A stretch of 64,000 nucleotides of DNA, taken from Achromobacter sp. HZ34. Its GTDB lineage: Bacteria; Pseudomonadota; Gammaproteobacteria; Burkholderiales; Burkholderiaceae_B. The stretch lies in contig NZ_NJIX01000002.1 of NCBI RefSeq assembly GCF_002209485.1, positions 1,116,001 to 1,180,000 on the forward strand, written 5' to 3'. Below the pieces are notes generated by a model. It was not told the DNA's origin, made no database searches, and saw only the letters and a program-made list of their open reading frames with translations. Positions 27,426-36,836 of the stretch are shown here, in pieces. How positions within the stretch are numbered: the first letter of the stretch is position 1; each line of letters begins with the position of its first letter. The translations under genes were made by a program, and so were the position numbers.

Positions 27426-30110
27426 GTGTCGCACGCCATCGATCCCTCCCATACCCCCATGATGCAACAGTACCTGCGCCTCAAAGCCGAGGCGGGTCCC
27501 TTGCTGCTGTTCTACCGGATGGGCGATTTCTATGAAATGTTCTATGACGACGCCGAACGGGGCGCGCGGCTGCTGAACCTGACGCTGACCAAGCGCGGCA
27601 GCTCCGCCGGCCAGCCCATCCCCATGGCAGGCGTGCCGGTGCACGCGATGGAGGGATACCTGGCGCGCCTGGTCGCCCTGGGCGAATCCATCGCCATCTG
27701 CGAACAGATCGGTGACCCGGCCGCCAGCAAGGGGCCGGTGGAACGCCGCATCGTACGCATCGTCACGCCCGGCACGCTGACCGATGAAGCCCTGCTGCCG
27801 GCCAAGGCCGACCGGTCGCTGGCGGCCGTGCACGTCAGCGGCGGCCGTTCGCCACGCGCCGGCATCGCCTGGCTGAACCTGGCCAGCGGCGAATTCCACG
27901 TCACCGAGTGCGCGCCGGCGCAGCTCGAATCCGAACTGCATCGCATCGGGCCGGCCGAAGTCATCTACGCCGACTGCGCCGAATTCGACTTCAGTTTCGA
28001 CGGCGCCCGCAGCCGCGTGCCGGACTGGCACTTCGAAAGCGACGGCGCGCGCCAACAGTTGCTGGCCCACTTCCGCACCGACGACCTGGCTGGCTTCGAC
28101 GTCGAGGACATGCCCGCCGCCATCTGCGCCGCCGGCGCGCTGCTGCGTTACGCGGCCCGCACGCAATCGCAGGGCTTGTCCCATATCCAGAGCCTGAGCG
28201 CACAGCGCCTGGGCGAATTCGTGCTGCTCGACCCCGTCACGCGGCGCAATCTGGAACTGACCCTGACGCTGTCCGGCGAGGATGCCCCCACGCTGTTCTC
28301 CGTGCTGGATGGCTGCCGCACGCCCATGGGCAGCCGCCTGCTGCGCCGCTGGCTGCACCATCCGCTGCGCGAAAACGCGCCCGTGCTGGCGCGCCAGACG
28401 GCCATCGCCGAGATGCTGTCCGACCGCATGGACGACAACGGCAGCTACGGTGGGAATGCGACCGCCACAGCGTTGCATGGCAGTGCAGCGCGCGGTGGAT
28501 TCGGCGCGGCCACGCCGCTGGAAACCCTGCGCGCCGCGCTGGAACGCTATCCCGACCTGGAACGGGTAGCCACGCGCGTGGCCTTGCGTTCGGTACGCCC
28601 GCGTGAACTGGCCAGCCTGCGCGACGCCCTGCTGGCCTTGCCGGCACTGCGCGATGCCGTGCAGCCGCTGACGCGTTCCCCGCGCGTGACGGAACTGGCG
28701 ACGCGGCTGGATCTCGATCCCGCCATCGCCCATCTGCTGCAGGAAGCCATCGCCGCGGAACCCGCGGCGGCGGTGCGCGACGGCGGCGTCATCGCCACCG
28801 GCTATGACGGTGACCTGGACGAACTGCGCACCCTGGCCACCGACAGCGGCGATTTCCTGATACAGCTGGAAGCGCGCGAACGCGAGCGCAGCGGCATCGC
28901 CAATCTGCGCGTGGAATTCAACCGCGTGCATGGCTTCTATATCGAAGTCAGCCGCGGCCAGGCCGACAAAGTGCCGGAAGACTATCGCCGCCGCCAGACG
29001 CTGAAGAACGTCGAACGCTACATCACGCCCGAACTGAAGACGTGGGAAGACCGCGTCCTGTCGGCCCAGGACCGATCGCTCGCGCGCGAGAAATGGCTGT
29101 ACGAGCAGGTCATGGACGCACTGGCCACGCATGTGCGCGCCTTGTCCGAATGCGCCGGCGCCCTGGCTGAACTCGACTGCCTGGCCGCGCTGGCCGACCA
29201 CGCGCGGCGCCACGACTGGTGCGCGCCGGAGCTGGCCGAGGAAGCCGACATCGACATCGACGCCGGCCGCCATCCCGTGGTGGAACGCAGCATCGAACGC
29301 TTCACGCCCAATAGCTGCCGCCTGGACGCGACGCGCCGCATGCTGCTGGTCACCGGTCCCAATATGGGCGGCAAGTCGACCTATATGCGCCAGATCGCGC
29401 TGATCGTCCTGCTGGCGCGCACGGGCAGCTACGTGCCTGCCACGCGTGCGCGCATCGGCCGCATCGATCGCATCTTCACCCGCATCGGCGCCGCGGACGA
29501 TCTGGCCGGCGGCCGCTCCACCTTCATGATGGAAATGACGGAGGCCGCCGCCATCCTGGCCGCCAGCACACCCGCCAGCCTGGTCCTGATGGACGAGATC
29601 GGCCGTGGCACGTCGACCTACGACGGCCTGGCCCTGGCCTGGGCCATCGCCTTGCGGCTGCTCACGCACAATCGCGCCTTGACGCTGTTCGCCACGCATT
29701 ACTTCGAAATCACGCGGCTGCCGGCGGAACAGCCGACCGCCGCCAACATCCACCTGGCGGCGGCCGAATCGGCCAACGGCATCGTGTTCCTGCACGAGGT
29801 GCGCGAAGGCCCCGCCAGCCGCAGCTACGGCATCCAGGTCGCGCAGCGCGCGGGCGTGCCGCCGGCGGTGATCCGCCAGGCCACGCGGGAACTCGAACGC
29901 CTGGAATCGCAAGGCGCGCCGACACCCCAGCTGGGCCTGTTCGCCGCCGCCGCGCAGGCCGACGCCATGGCGTCCGCGCGAGCCGATGCGGACGCGGACC
30001 AGGAAGCACTGGCCGCGCTGCGCGACGAACTGGCCGCCATCGATCCCGACAGCCTGACGCCACGCGAAGCGCTGGATGCCCTTTATCGCTTGAAAGCCGC
30101 GATGCGCTAA
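27426..30110 (+). CDS. mutS: DNA mismatch repair ATPase MutS
   Basis: MutS recognises mismatches and starts methyl-directed repair. I chose the GTG at 27426, giving 894 residues and the normal N-terminus ([16 protein letters not shown]). The mismatch-binding Phe-x-Glu is in [12 protein letters not shown]. The ATPase domain has Walker [17 protein letters not shown], Walker [21 protein letters not shown] and the signature [15 protein letters not shown]. An extra Gly/Asn/Ala-rich stretch of about 27 residues (28431-28512) interrupts the core domain before [18 protein letters not shown] possible promoter -10 (tacaat) lies at 27370-27375. Confidence 0.97.
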   Translation: MSHAIDPSHTPMMQQYLRLKAEAGPLLLFYRMGDFYEMFYDDAERGARLLNLTLTKRGSSAGQPIPMAGVPVHAMEGYLARLVALGESIAICEQIGDPAASKGPVERRIVRIVTPGTLTDEALLPAKADRSLAAVHVSGGRSPRAGIAWLNLASGEFHVTECAPAQLESELHRIGPAEVIYADCAEFDFSFDGARSRVPDWHFESDGARQQLLAHFRTDDLAGFDVEDMPAAICAAGALLRYAARTQSQGLSHIQSLSAQRLGEFVLLDPVTRRNLELTLTLSGEDAPTLFSVLDGCRTPMGSRLLRRWLHHPLRENAPVLARQTAIAEMLSDRMDDNGSYGGNATATALHGSAARGGFGAATPLETLRAALERYPDLERVATRVALRSVRPRELASLRDALLALPALRDAVQPLTRSPRVTELATRLDLDPAIAHLLQEAIAAEPAAAVRDGGVIATGYDGDLDELRTLATDSGDFLIQLEARERERSGIANLRVEFNRVHGFYIEVSRGQADKVPEDYRRRQTLKNVERYITPELKTWEDRVLSAQDRSLAREKWLYEQVMDALATHVRALSECAGALAELDCLAALADHARRHDWCAPELAEEADIDIDAGRHPVVERSIERFTPNSCRLDATRRMLLVTGPNMGGKSTYMRQIALIVLLARTGSYVPATRARIGRIDRIFTRIGAADDLAGGRSTFMMEMTEAAAILAASTPASLVLMDEIGRGTSTYDGLALAWAIALRLLTHNRALTLFATHYFEITRLPAEQPTAANIHLAAAESANGIVFLHEVREGPASRSYGIQVAQRAGVPPAVIRQATRELERLESQGAPTPQLGLFAAAAQADAMASARADADADQEALAALRDELAAIDPDSLTPREALDALYRLKAAMR

Positions 30111-30228
30111 GGCCTGCCGTCGCCATGCCGCAAACCAAGTCTCCTGCCCTTGACTTGGCGCGGCCGCTGCCCACGCCAATGCCTGTTGCCACGGGCGATA
30201 TGATGCCGAAGACCAAACCAGGACACTC

Positions 30229-31410
30229 ATGAATCCGGATACTCCCCTGCAACTCCTCGGCGGCCGCACGCCGGCGGAATTCATGCGCCGCTATTGGCAG
30301 CGCAAGCCGTTGCTGATCCGCCAGGCCATCCCCGCCTTCCGCCCGCCGCTGACCATGGCGGGGATCAAGCGCCTGGCGCGCAACGACGACGTCGAGGCCC
30401 GCCTGATCTGGCGCGAGAACGGCGTGTGGCAGATGGAACAGGGACCTTTCGCGCGCCTGCCCAAGGCCGGCGAACCAGGCTGGACGCTGCTGGTGCAGGG
30501 CGTGGATCTGCATGACGACGCCGCCGCGGCGCTGATGCAGCAGTTCCGCTTCATTCCCGATGCGCGCCTGGACGATCTGATGATCAGCATCGCCACCGAC
30601 GGCGGTGGCGTCGGTCCGCATTTCGACAGCTACGACGTGTTCCTGCTGCAGGCGGTTGGCCAGCGCGACTGGCGCATCGGCCGCCAGCGCGACCTCAGCC
30701 TGCAGCCCGGCCTGCCGCTGAAGATCCTGCGCGACTTCCAGCCCGAGGAAAACCACGTGCTGGACCCGGGCGACATGCTGTATCTGCCGCCGCAAGTGGC
30801 GCACGACGGTATCGCGCTGGGCGACTGCATGACCATCTCCATCGGCTTCCGTTCGCCCAGTCAGGCCGTGCTGGCGCGTGGCATGCTGGAGGCCGCCGCC
30901 GAACAGGTGATGGCGCGCGCGGGCCAGCCGGCGGGCCCCTACGCCGAACCGCCGCTGCCCGGCCCGGACCTGAAAGGCGTCTACCGCGACCCGGGCCAGC
31001 CCGCCGTGGCCCAAGCCGCCGCGCTGCCGGACGCGTTGGTCGAGGCAGCGCTTGCCGCGGTCGGCAAGCTGCGTTTCGATGAAGCGCTGGCGACGCGTTT
31101 CCTGGGTTGCTGGCTGACCGAACCCGCGGCCAGCGCGGTGTTCGACGGCCTGCCGCCGGAAGATGTCGATCTTGCCGTCGAGTGGCCCGCGCAGGGTCGC
31201 CTGGTGCTGGACCGGCGCAGCCGCATGCTGTATCGCCAACGGCAGCTATTCATCAACGGCGAGGTGGCGCCCGTGCCGCCCTCGGCCTTGATGCGCAGGC
31301 TGGCGGACGAGCGCGTGCTGGATTGCGCGACGGCCCGGCCCGGCGAGGCCGAGCAGGACGTGCTGGCCCAATGGCTGGATGACGGGTGGTTGCGGTATAT
31401 CGCCGTCTGA
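30229..31410 (+). CDS. roxA: JmjC/cupin-type 2-oxoglutarate oxygenase, ribosomal protein L16 hydroxylase family
   Basis: The 393-residue protein is the YcfD/RoxA type. The N-terminus has the family start FMRRYWQRKPLLIRQAIP. The iron ligands are in VGPHFDSYDVFLLQ (HxD) and the distal histidine in PPQVAHDGIALGDCMTISIGF. These enzymes hydroxylate an arginine of ribosomal protein L16 using Fe(II), O2 and 2-oxoglutarate. The C-terminal winged-helix-like dimerisation region is present. It follows mutS by 118 bp and ends at a terminator. Confidence 0.85.
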   Translation: MNPDTPLQLLGGRTPAEFMRRYWQRKPLLIRQAIPAFRPPLTMAGIKRLARNDDVEARLIWRENGVWQMEQGPFARLPKAGEPGWTLLVQGVDLHDDAAAALMQQFRFIPDARLDDLMISIATDGGGVGPHFDSYDVFLLQAVGQRDWRIGRQRDLSLQPGLPLKILRDFQPEENHVLDPGDMLYLPPQVAHDGIALGDCMTISIGFRSPSQAVLARGMLEAAAEQVMARAGQPAGPYAEPPLPGPDLKGVYRDPGQPAVAQAAALPDALVEAALAAVGKLRFDEALATRFLGCWLTEPAASAVFDGLPPEDVDLAVEWPAQGRLVLDRRSRMLYRQRQLFINGEVAPVPPSALMRRLADERVLDCATARPGEAEQDVLAQWLDDGWLRYIAV

Positions 31411-31437
31411 CAAGCGCTGGACGTTTCCAGAGTGCAC

Positions 31438-31460
31438 AAAGGCCCGGGATAGGGCCTTTA
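31438..31460 (+). terminator. Terminator after the L16 hydroxylase gene
   Basis: The arms aaaggccc/gggccttt enclose a 6-nt loop and are followed by a short T/A tail. Confidence 0.7.
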
Positions 31461-31568
31461 TCGTCACATCAAGCAAAACACGACACAGTATGGCAAGGCC
31501 TGTTTCCTTTGGGACGAGGAAGCTTTAATTTTCCTACTCAATCGAGGGATGGTTTCCTTTAGCCTGGA

Positions 31569-31619
31569 TTAGTGATTTCCCTAGGTGTCGGCTCGCGATC
31601 CGGGGGAATGATTCACTAA
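31569..31619. repeat. Inverted repeat ttagtga...tcactaa with the shared 16-bp element, upstream of a lipoprotein gene
   Basis: The arms ttagtga (31569-31575) and tcactaa (31613-31619) flank 37 bp. The left arm is part of agtgatttccctaggt (31571-31586), identical to 16020-16035. The right arm ends 14 bp before the first ATG of the lipoprotein gene. Placement fits a regulator-binding element; identity is unknown. Confidence 0.6.
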
Positions 31620-31633
31620 AAGGAGAACTGCTC

Positions 31634-31867
31634 ATGATGACCAAAACCCTGATCCTCGCTTCCGTGCTTGCCGTGTCGCTGTCGGCGTGCAACAAGAAGG
31701 AAGATGCGGCGCCCGCTGCTGGCGGCTCGACGCCCTCCACCTCGGCGCCCGCCACGACGGCGCCGTCCACCACCGCGCCCTCGACCACGGCGCCTTCGAC
31801 GACGGCTCCTGGCGGCGCCATGTCGCCGGCGCCGTCCACGGGTGGCTCGACGACCGCCCCGAAGTAA
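31634..31867 (+). CDS. Small Thr/Ser/Pro-rich lipoprotein
   Basis: The 77-residue protein has a lipoprotein signal peptide with lipobox LSAC (acylated Cys 19). A charged NKKED segment follows, then a low-complexity tail made of TTAPS-like pentapeptides and Gly/Ser. A strong AAAGGAG site precedes two tandem ATGs (31634 and 31637). The pentapeptide run is encoded by roughly 15-bp repeats (about 31748-31810) and could vary in length. Function is unknown; such proteins often sit at the outer membrane. Confidence 0.8.
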   Translation: MMTKTLILASVLAVSLSACNKKEDAAPAAGGSTPSTSAPATTAPSTTAPSTTAPSTTAPGGAMSPAPSTGGSTTAPK

Positions 31868-31897
31868 GACAGTCTAGTCTTAGTACTCGCAGTACCG

Positions 31898-31960
31898 GCC
31901 CCGCCGGACCCGCAGGCCAGGGAAAACATTCCCTCGCGCGCGTGGCCCGGCGGGGCTTTT
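31898..31960 (+). terminator. Terminator after the small lipoprotein gene
   Basis: The arms gccccgccgg (31898-31907) and ccggcggggc (31947-31956) are separated by 39 nt and followed by tttt. The loop contains a smaller aggga/tccct hairpin. Confidence 0.65.
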
Positions 31961-32215
31961 CTATCGTGGCGCCATGGAAGGTCATCGATATTTTTGATTT
32001 TCATCTCTCCCGAATGAGAGGCGGGAGACGGCTTCACCGAGACAACCGCGGCAAGGTAGCTTTGACGATCGGTCTCATGACAATCATGGCCTAGCCATTT
32101 AAGCAGTTCTTGCACCTTTTCTGTGGGGCATGATCCTCCTAAAGTGACGACATCGGCACTGGCCGGACAGCGATCACCGATCGCCAGTGACCAGGGCCAC
32201 GACAAGGAAAGGATC
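31961..32215. other. Intergenic region before the GNAT gene
   Basis: The sequence is less GC-rich than its surroundings and shows no supported gene. The GNAT reading frame is open from 32123, but the extra residues do not resemble the domain. A possible -35 (ttgcac) at 32110-32115 lacks a good -10 partner. Confidence 0.4.
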
Positions 32216-32647
32216 ATGTCCACGCTACACCTGCGCCACCTCGAATCCGACCAGGACTACGCCGCCAGCTTCGAAGTCATGCGCGCCCTGCGTCCTCATC
32301 TGACCGACCCGCAAGCCTACGCCGCGCAAGTGCGGCGGCAGGGCGAGCAGAGCTACCGCCTGCTGGCCGCCTGGCAGGACGACCAGGTCGTCGGCCTGGC
32401 CGGTTACCGCCTGCAGGAAAACCTGATCTACGGCCGCTTTCTCTACCTCGATGACCTGGTCACCGCCGACCACGTCCGCAGCCAAGGCGTCGGCGCACAA
32501 CTGATAGCCGCCGTACGCGAAGCAGCGCGCCAGCATGGCTGCGCGAAATTCATCCTCGATACCGGCCTTGGCAATGCCCTGGCCCAACGCTTCTATTTTC
32601 GCCAAGGCCTGCTGTCGCAAGGCATGCATTTCGCCCAGGCTTTGTAA
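32216..32647 (+). CDS. GNAT-family N-acetyltransferase
   Basis: The 143-residue protein has the GNAT fold: LVTADHVRSQGVGAQLIAAV carries motif A (R/Q-x-x-G-x-G/A variant SQGVGAQ), and FILDTGLGNALAQRFYFRQG is the motif B region. The ATG at 32216 follows AAGGAAAGG. The substrate is unknown. It is 89 bp upstream of a carboxymuconolactone-decarboxylase-like gene on the same strand, and the pair ends in one strong terminator, so they probably form an operon. Confidence 0.82.
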   Translation: MSTLHLRHLESDQDYAASFEVMRALRPHLTDPQAYAAQVRRQGEQSYRLLAAWQDDQVVGLAGYRLQENLIYGRFLYLDDLVTADHVRSQGVGAQLIAAVREAARQHGCAKFILDTGLGNALAQRFYFRQGLLSQGMHFAQAL

Positions 32648-32736
32648 ACGTCGCGACGACAGCGCGATCCCTGCCGGCAAGCCCGCGGCACACACGCCGC
32701 ATCACCGCCAGTACCCACACCCCACGGAGTCATTCC

Positions 32737-33168
32737 ATGAGCACCCTGCGCCTGCCTTACAACACCCTATCCCCCGAAGCCTACGCCGGCTTCATCGCCA
32801 CCAAGAAAGCCTTGTCCAGAAGCAGCCTGGGCAAGCAGCTCATCGAACTGGTGAACCTGCGTATCTCGCAGATCAACGGCTGCGCCTTCTGCCTGGAAAT
32901 GCACACCGCATCCCTGCGTGAAGGCGGCATACAGGCGGCCAAGCTCGACGGCCTGGCCGGCTGGCGCGTCAGCGCGCATTACGACGAACGCGAACGCGCC
33001 GCCCTGGCCTGGACCGAAGCGCTGGTGGATGTGGCCCACACGCACGCACCCGATGCGGACTTCGATCCCCTCAAGGCGCATTTCAGCGACGTGGAGATTT
33101 CCGACCTGACTTTCGCCATCGCCTTGATGAGCGCCTTCAACCGCATGGCGATCGGCATGCGCCAATAA
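32737..33168 (+). CDS. AhpD-like carboxymuconolactone decarboxylase family protein
   Basis: The 143-residue all-helical protein carries the AhpD-type redox motif in NGCAFCLEMHTASLREGG (CxxC followed by H), typical of alkylhydroperoxidase-like members rather than true 4-carboxymuconolactone decarboxylases. It probably acts in peroxide or thiol chemistry. It lies downstream of the GNAT gene in a likely two-gene operon. The combination is seen in other proteobacteria, but its physiological role is not clear. Confidence 0.88.
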   Translation: MSTLRLPYNTLSPEAYAGFIATKKALSRSSLGKQLIELVNLRISQINGCAFCLEMHTASLREGGIQAAKLDGLAGWRVSAHYDERERAALAWTEALVDVAHTHAPDADFDPLKAHFSDVEISDLTFAIALMSAFNRMAIGMRQ

Positions 33169-33184
33169 AATCACGGACGCCCCA

Positions 33185-33232
33185 AAAGCCAAGGGCCGCC
33201 CTTCTGTCTCCAGAAGGGCGGCCCTTGGCTTT
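33185..33232. terminator. Strong bidirectional terminator between the AhpD-like gene and bamC
   Basis: Two 22-nt arms beginning aaagccaagggccgccc and ending in the exact complement enclose a 4-nt loop. It lies between convergent genes. Confidence 0.93.
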
Positions 33233-33273
33233 GTCAAACCCGCCGTCCGCTTGAACCGGACGGCGTCCTGCGA

Positions 33274-34422
33274 TTACATCTTGTCGCGCAACACGCCGAG
33301 CAGACGTTGGGCAGTCGGGGTGTTGTTACGCTGACCATTGGTGTCGAGCACCGTGATCTGCGTGGTATCGCCCTGGCCCGCCAGGTGAACGCGGTATTGC
33401 GGCGCTTGTGCCTTCTTGTCGCTGCTGGAGAACAGGCGGCCGAAGAAGCCGGGCTGCTCGTTCTGCACACCGGTATCGGTATCGTAGTAGCGCACGAAGT
33501 AGTCACCAGCGGAACGGTCGCGGTCATCCACCGTGAAGCCGCCCGAATCCAGCGCCACGCCAACCCGGCGCCACGTGCGATCGAAGGACTCATTCACGTT
33601 CAGCAAGGCGCCATCGGCACGCACGTCCTGCACCTGCGGACGCTGTTGCGGTGCCTGTTCGGCATTGGCCACCAGCGTCTTGGCCTTGTCCGTGTCGGTA
33701 CCCAGGAAGACCATCATGCGCGCCAGCATGGCGGCGTTCAGGCCCGGATCTTCCTTGCCATAGGTCCACTGCGTGTTGGAGGCCTCGACGTTGGCGGCGC
33801 CCACCACCTTTTCCACCATGTGCTGGTGGCTGATGAAGACTTCGGTATGGCCATTGACGCGTTCGACGCGGGTGCGGAATTTCTCGCGCTCGCCGCTATC
33901 GTAGGCTTGTTCGATCAGCATCCCGAGCGCCTGGCGCAGCCAGCTTTCCGGGATCTTGGCGCGGTTTTCCGCCCAGTTGGTCTCGATCAGGCCGGCGGCG
34001 GGATTATTGGTCTCGATGTTGAAACCGTTGCTGGTCCAGAAGTCGACGATCTTGGGGAAGACCTGGTCCGGCGGACCCTCGATCACCAGCCAGCGCAGGT
34101 CGCCGTCACGCTCGACATGCATGTCGGTACGAGCCGGCAGTACACCGCTGGCGGGCGAGTTGACCTTGGTCTCGGTCGCCTGTGCCTGCGATTGCGCCTG
34201 GTATTGCGAGAACGTGGTCGAGCCGGTCGCCGGCGCGCGGTAACGCGGGTCGTTGGCGGCCTGCGTGAGATCAGGCGGGATGCTCAGGGGATCGACCCGC
34301 TGCGTGCTCGCGCTTTTGTAGTCGATGGATTCTTCTTTACCCAGGAACTGATTAACTTCGCTGCAACCGGCCAGCAAGACCAGGGTAATCAATGCCGACA
34401 GGCCGGCATAGCGCTTGTTCAT
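33274..34422 (-). CDS. bamC: Outer membrane protein assembly lipoprotein BamC
   Basis: BamC is a lipoprotein of the BAM complex that inserts beta-barrel proteins into the outer membrane. The 382-residue protein starts MNKRYAGLSALITLVLLAGC, with the lipobox Cys at residue 20. The unstructured N-terminus that contacts BamD follows (IDYKSASTQRVDPLSIPPDL), then two helix-grip domains (HVERDGDLRWLVIEGPPDQV and LNVNESFDRTWRRVGVALDS). The ATG at 34422 has GAGGA at a good distance; another ATG at 34434 would add four residues. It lies 19 bp after dapA, as in many betaproteobacteria. Confidence 0.92.
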   Translation of the reverse strand: MNKRYAGLSALITLVLLAGCSEVNQFLGKEESIDYKSASTQRVDPLSIPPDLTQAANDPRYRAPATGSTTFSQYQAQSQAQATETKVNSPASGVLPARTDMHVERDGDLRWLVIEGPPDQVFPKIVDFWTSNGFNIETNNPAAGLIETNWAENRAKIPESWLRQALGMLIEQAYDSGEREKFRTRVERVNGHTEVFISHQHMVEKVVGAANVEASNTQWTYGKEDPGLNAAMLARMMVFLGTDTDKAKTLVANAEQAPQQRPQVQDVRADGALLNVNESFDRTWRRVGVALDSGGFTVDDRDRSAGDYFVRYYDTDTGVQNEQPGFFGRLFSSSDKKAQAPQYRVHLAGQGDTTQITVLDTNGQRNNTPTAQRLLGVLRDKM

Positions 34423-34441
34423 ACGTATCCTCATAAATCCT

Positions 34442-35347
34442 TTAGAGCAGACCGGCGTCCTGGAGCGCGGCCTTTACCGTCGCGTGGTACTGGTCGCCGA
34501 GTTCAACCAGCGGCAGGCGATAGCCCAGGGGCATACGCCCCATATGTGCCAAAGCCCACTTCACGGGAATGGGGTTTGCCTCGATGAAGAGCGCCTTGTT
34601 AAGACGCGCAAGACGTGCATTGAGTTCACGCACCTTGGGCACGTCCATGGCCAGGGCTGCCGCACAGAGTTCGCGCATCAGTCGCGGCGCGACGTTGGCG
34701 GTCACAGAGATGTTGCCGCGCGCACCCAGCAGGATCAGCGCGGCCGCGGTGGGATCGTCACCGCTGAATACTTGGAAGCTGGCCGGCGCTTCGCGCAGCA
34801 GCAGCGCGCCGCGGGCGATATCGCCGGTGGCGTCCTTGATACCGATGATGCCGGGCACCTGGGCCAGGCGCAGCACGGTGTCGTTGCTCATGTCGGCCAC
34901 GGTGCGGCCCGGCACGTTGTACAGCACGGTAGGCAGGTCGACCGCTTCGACGACGGCGCGGAAGTGGCGGTACAGCCCTTCCTGGCTCGGCTTGTTGTAG
35001 TAAGGCACGACGGACAGACCCGCCTGCGCGCCCACCGACTTCGCATGGCGCGTCAGGTGGATGGCTTCATCCGTCGAGTTGGCGCCCACGCCGGCGATGA
35101 CAGGGATGCGGCCAGCCGCATGTTCCACTGCAACGCGGATCAGTTCGGCATGCTCGTCCATCGACACGGTCGGCGACTCGCCGGTGGTGCCGACCACGAC
35201 CAATGCATCGGTGCCTTCGGCCACGTGCCAGTCGATCAGGTTGCGGTAGCTGGCGTAGTCCAGCGTGCCGTCCGGATGCATGGGGGTGACCAGGGCCACC
35301 ATACTGCCCTGAAAATTTACGCCAGCGGCGTTTGCCGAGGATGCCAT
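34442..35347 (-). CDS. dapA: 4-hydroxy-tetrahydrodipicolinate synthase
   Basis: DapA condenses pyruvate with aspartate semialdehyde in lysine and diaminopimelate synthesis. The 301-residue TIM-barrel shows [53 protein letters not shown] (catalytic Tyr), [13 protein letters not shown] and GIKDATGDI, where the lysine forms the Schiff base. It is transcribed with bamC immediately downstream. Confidence 0.96.
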   Translation of the reverse strand: MASSANAAGVNFQGSMVALVTPMHPDGTLDYASYRNLIDWHVAEGTDALVVVGTTGESPTVSMDEHAELIRVAVEHAAGRIPVIAGVGANSTDEAIHLTRHAKSVGAQAGLSVVPYYNKPSQEGLYRHFRAVVEAVDLPTVLYNVPGRTVADMSNDTVLRLAQVPGIIGIKDATGDIARGALLLREAPASFQVFSGDDPTAAALILLGARGNISVTANVAPRLMRELCAAALAMDVPKVRELNARLARLNKALFIEANPIPVKWALAHMGRMPLGYRLPLVELGDQYHATVKAALQDAGLL

Positions 35348-35496
35348 CGTGGAGGGGCTCCAGGGCCGGGGACGGGATTGCCCGCGGCCTTAATCCGTGA
35401 AACCCGGGAGTTTACCGGATACCGGCGAAATTCCTAGCGAGCAACGGGCAATCGTGGAGAAAGCTGCCGATTTCCGGCCGGTTCCTAAGAAATTTC

Positions 35497-36144
35497 TTAC
35501 AGGAACCAGCTGACGATGGCCCCACCCAGCGCCAGGAAGGGGTGCATGAAGAAGCTGAGCGAGCCGGTGAACAGCAGCAGCAGGACGATCATCGTGCCGT
35601 AGGGTTCGATGCGCGAGTACTGCCAGGCCAGTTTGTGCGGCAGCAGGCTGAAGACGATACGCCCGCCGTCCAGGGGCAGCAAGGGCAGCAGGTTCAAGGC
35701 CATCAGCACCAGGTTGACCATCACGCCCGCATAGGCCATCTTCAGCCAGAACCCGTCCAGCCCCCCCGCTTCGGACAGCAGGCGCAGGATCAGGGCCCAC
35801 AGGATGGCCATCAGCAGATTGGCGCCCGGCCCGGCCGCCGCCACCCACAGCATGTCCTTCTTGGGACGGCGCAGGCGGCCGAAGTCCACCGGCACCGGCT
35901 TGGCCCAGCCGAACAGCAGCCCGGGGCTGCCCAGCAGCTTGGACGCCAGCAGGATCATCAGGGGCACCAGCAGGGTGCCGACGGGGTCGATATGGCGCGC
36001 CGGGTTCAGGCTGACCCGTCCCATTTGCCACGCGGTCGGGTCGCCCAGGGCGCGCGCCGCGAAACCATGCGCCGCCTCGTGCAGGGTGATGGCGAATATG
36101 ACGGGGATCGCATAAATGGCGATCGACTGGATGAGATCGTTCAT
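35497..36144 (-). CDS. Site-2 protease family (M50) membrane metalloprotease
   Basis: The 215-residue protein is an integral membrane zinc protease of the small Rv1735c/YwhC-like M50 group. The zinc ligands are in FAITLHEAAHGFAARALGDP (HExxH) and the third in LNLLPLLPLDGGR. Five to six hydrophobic helices are visible. It starts 3 bp after the stop of the Sua5-like gene, so the two are coupled. The physiological substrate is unknown. Confidence 0.92.
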   Translation of the reverse strand: MNDLIQSIAIYAIPVIFAITLHEAAHGFAARALGDPTAWQMGRVSLNPARHIDPVGTLLVPLMILLASKLLGSPGLLFGWAKPVPVDFGRLRRPKKDMLWVAAAGPGANLLMAILWALILRLLSEAGGLDGFWLKMAYAGVMVNLVLMALNLLPLLPLDGGRIVFSLLPHKLAWQYSRIEPYGTMIVLLLLFTGSLSFFMHPFLALGGAIVSWFL

Positions 36145-36147
36145 GAA

Positions 36148-36774
36148 TCAGGCGATTCCTAACTGGGCGGGGTCGCCGCGGCCCAGGCGCAGCACTTGGG
36201 GATCGGCGCCGGTCAAGTCGATCACCGTCGTCGATTGCGCGGGACAGGCGCCGGCATCGACAATCGCCGCCAGCTCATGTTCATAACGTTCGCGGATGAG
36301 TTCGCCATCGTTCAGCGCCTCGGTTTCGCCGTCGGGGATCAGGGTGGTCGACAGCAAGGGTTCGCCCACCAGTTCCAGCAAGCCCAGCGTCACGGGATGC
36401 TCGGGTACCCGGATGCCTATGGTCTTGCGCGAAGGATGGGACACGCGCCGGGGCACTTCGCGCGTGGCTTCCAGGATGAAGGTGTAGGGACCGGGCGTGG
36501 CCGCCTTCAGCAGGCGGTATTGGCGGTTGTCGACCCGGGCGAAATGGCCGATCTGGGCCAGATCACGGCAGATCAGCGTAAGATGATGCCGCTCATCCAG
36601 ACCTCGCAAGCGACGCAAACCGTCGGCCGCGGCTTTATCATCCAGCCGCGCGATGACCGCGTAGCTTGAATCGGTGGGAACGGCGGCCAGCCCGCCGTCG
36701 CGCAGCAACTGCGCGGCCTGCTTCAACAGGCGAGGCTGGGGGTTCGCGGGGTGTACGGAGAAAAATTGCGCCAT
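36148..36774 (-). CDS. Sua5/YciO/YrdC/YwlC family protein
   Basis: The 208-residue protein is the YciO-type member of the family whose TsaC/Sua5 branch makes threonylcarbamoyl-AMP for t6A tRNA modification. The nucleotide-binding pattern KQAAQLLRDGGLAAVPTDSS, RLRGLDERHHLTLICRDL and KAATPGPYTFILEATREVP is clear, with IGIRVPEHP further on. The YciO branch has an unproved role; the usual KR(P)xxxPL motif is altered here to DERHHLTL. It is transcribed leftward and coupled to the M50 gene. Confidence 0.9.
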   Translation of the reverse strand: MAQFFSVHPANPQPRLLKQAAQLLRDGGLAAVPTDSSYAVIARLDDKAAADGLRRLRGLDERHHLTLICRDLAQIGHFARVDNRQYRLLKAATPGPYTFILEATREVPRRVSHPSRKTIGIRVPEHPVTLGLLELVGEPLLSTTLIPDGETEALNDGELIRERYEHELAAIVDAGACPAQSTTVIDLTGADPQVLRLGRGDPAQLGIA

Positions 36775-36836
36775 GCGATTATCCTAACATCCTGCATTGC
36801 GGCATCCGCGCGTGCGATGCCAGAAGGAGATGACTC

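Noticed and set aside
27369-30284. A very long open frame antisense to mutS
   Set aside because: The coding strand carries MutS with all motifs. Long antisense frames are common in sequences with this GC content, and this one shows no domain pattern.
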